Below the pieces are notes generated by a model that was not told where the DNA came from, did no database searches, and saw only the letters and a list, made by a program, of their open reading frames with translations. The translations under genes and the position numbers were made by a program. From NCBI RefSeq assembly GCF_009818105.1, contig NZ_CP046564.1:3410001-3474000 (forward strand): a stretch of DNA of 64,000 bases, read 5' to 3'. Position 1 is the stretch's first letter. Each line of letters begins with the position of its first letter. Of this stretch, positions 63,366 through 64,000 are shown in pieces. The stretch is from Bacillus sp. N1-1 (GTDB taxonomy: Bacteria > Bacillota > Bacilli > Bacillales > Guptibacillaceae).

Positions 63366-64000
63366 TTACTCTTCCGCTTCGACCTCATCTTCCATATCTC
63401 CTTGCGTTGAGTAGAATTCCTTCCTCAAGTAGATCTTTTCAATCAAGGCTTCCTCTCCACCACCTTCCGTACCATAGATCGTGACGTCCGAGAAACCTTC
63501 GATAAGATAGAGCGTAACAGGCGTTTCAAATGGATTTGAACCTTTACGTAGCTCTTCTACCTCAAACCCCAAACTAGCAAGCAACAATCGATTATCTTCT
63601 ACGTATTGTAACCCTTCAGGAAAGTACGTCATGGAAATAGCGATATTATCTTTAAATAGCACTTCTCCGTTTTCAAACGTCATTTTCAGCGGGTCCTTTT
63701 CATCTGCCTCAATGTTCTTAGGGAATTGAGAAACAAATTCTTCTCGGGATAAACCAAGCAAGGATTTGGCATCGACAATTAACTCAATCGAAGCAGGATC
63801 AAAGTCAATCTCTTCTTCAATCTGTGCTTCCTCTTCTTTTACCGCCTCAGGCGCTTCATCTTCATCTTGCTCCGCCTGTTCTGTCGTTTTATTGTCGGCA
63901 GAGCTCGATTCATCTGATGAAGAATCGACGAAAGCCGGAATCCCCCACACAACTATGTATAAAAGAAGCCAGAAACCAGCAAAAACTGCCGCTCTTTTCC
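63366..64000 (-). CDS. Membrane-anchored acidic protein, start beyond the window
   Basis: The minus-strand frame remains open to base 64000, so the start lies outside. It begins with a basic segment and one membrane helix (AVFAGFWLLLYIVVWGIPAF), then a very acidic linker rich in Glu and Asp, and a folded C-terminal domain of about 130 residues (LIVDAKSLLGLSREEFVSQF, TFENGEVLFKDNIAISMTYF). No family recognised. The frame used from an internal ATG (63950) would miss the helix. Confidence 0.7.
   Translation of the reverse strand, partial: KRAAVFAGFWLLLYIVVWGIPAFVDSSSDESSSADNKTTEQAEQDEDEAPEAVKEEEAQIEEEIDFDPASIELIVDAKSLLGLSREEFVSQFPKNIEADEKDPLKMTFENGEVLFKDNIAISMTYFPEGLQYVEDNRLLLASLGFEVEELRKGSNPFETPVTLYLIEGFSDVTIYGTEGGGEEALIEKIYLRKEFYSTQGDMEDEVEAEE

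Overview
The window comes from a low-GC, spore-forming Bacillota, most likely a Bacillaceae (Bacillus-like) chromosome. Evidence: strong AAGGAGG-type ribosome binding sites, many TTG and GTG starts, a CotF-like spore coat quartet around adhB, the yugO-yugN-pgi-yugK-yuzA-yugI-yugF gene order known from Bacillus subtilis, and a liaFSR module. I cannot name the species.

Layout. (1) 1-11.9 kb: accessory oxidoreductase region with many decayed genes: a royal-jelly-family protein, yraD-yraE-adhB-yraF-yraG, an aldo/keto reductase, two broken SDR genes, yraA, a HesB-like protein, an intact and a ruined luciferase-like monooxygenase, an ArsR regulator, and the 3' remnant of an integrase next to a partial tRNA-Ala. 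(2) 11.9-47.7 kb: a 35.75-kb genomic island bounded by a 44-bp direct repeat of the tRNA-Ala(GGC) 3' half. Its intact integrase lies beside the complete tRNA. The left third carries a HipA-like kinase with a HIRAN partner, an excisionase-like operon split by an IS21-family element, and a trio of tyrosine recombinases (RIT type). The right two thirds carry efflux and detoxification genes: two mhq-type dioxygenase/esterase pairs, a flavin reductase, WrbA, an FMN reductase, cytosine deaminase, three EamA permeases with LysR and MocR regulators, and a heme sensor/efflux set hssR-hssS-hrtB-hrtA. (3) 47.7-64 kb: conserved core: tRNA-Ala, alpha-carbonic anhydrase lipoprotein, YggT protein, yugO to yugF, an NSS transporter, liaFSR, a PAP2/haloperoxidase-like protein, modAB and the start of a further gene off the right edge.

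How the genes fit together. The island reads as a stress package. Mhq enzymes, WrbA and flavin reductases handle quinones, and HssRS-HrtAB handles heme. Several palindromes resemble the MhqR operator although no mhqR gene is in the window. Around ten genes in the accessory part are truncated, frameshifted or carry stops, so the island is partly decaying.

Most notable observations: the split HipA/HIRAN kinase pair; paralogous dioxygenase genes that seem to start at ATT and ATC; 11-bp-period HssR-like boxes, one built into a terminator stem between hssS and hrtB; three abutting perfect hairpins closed by an outer stem between pgi and yugK; and a two-layer integration history at one tRNA-Ala gene. 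All assignments are from reading the sequence; no database search was run.
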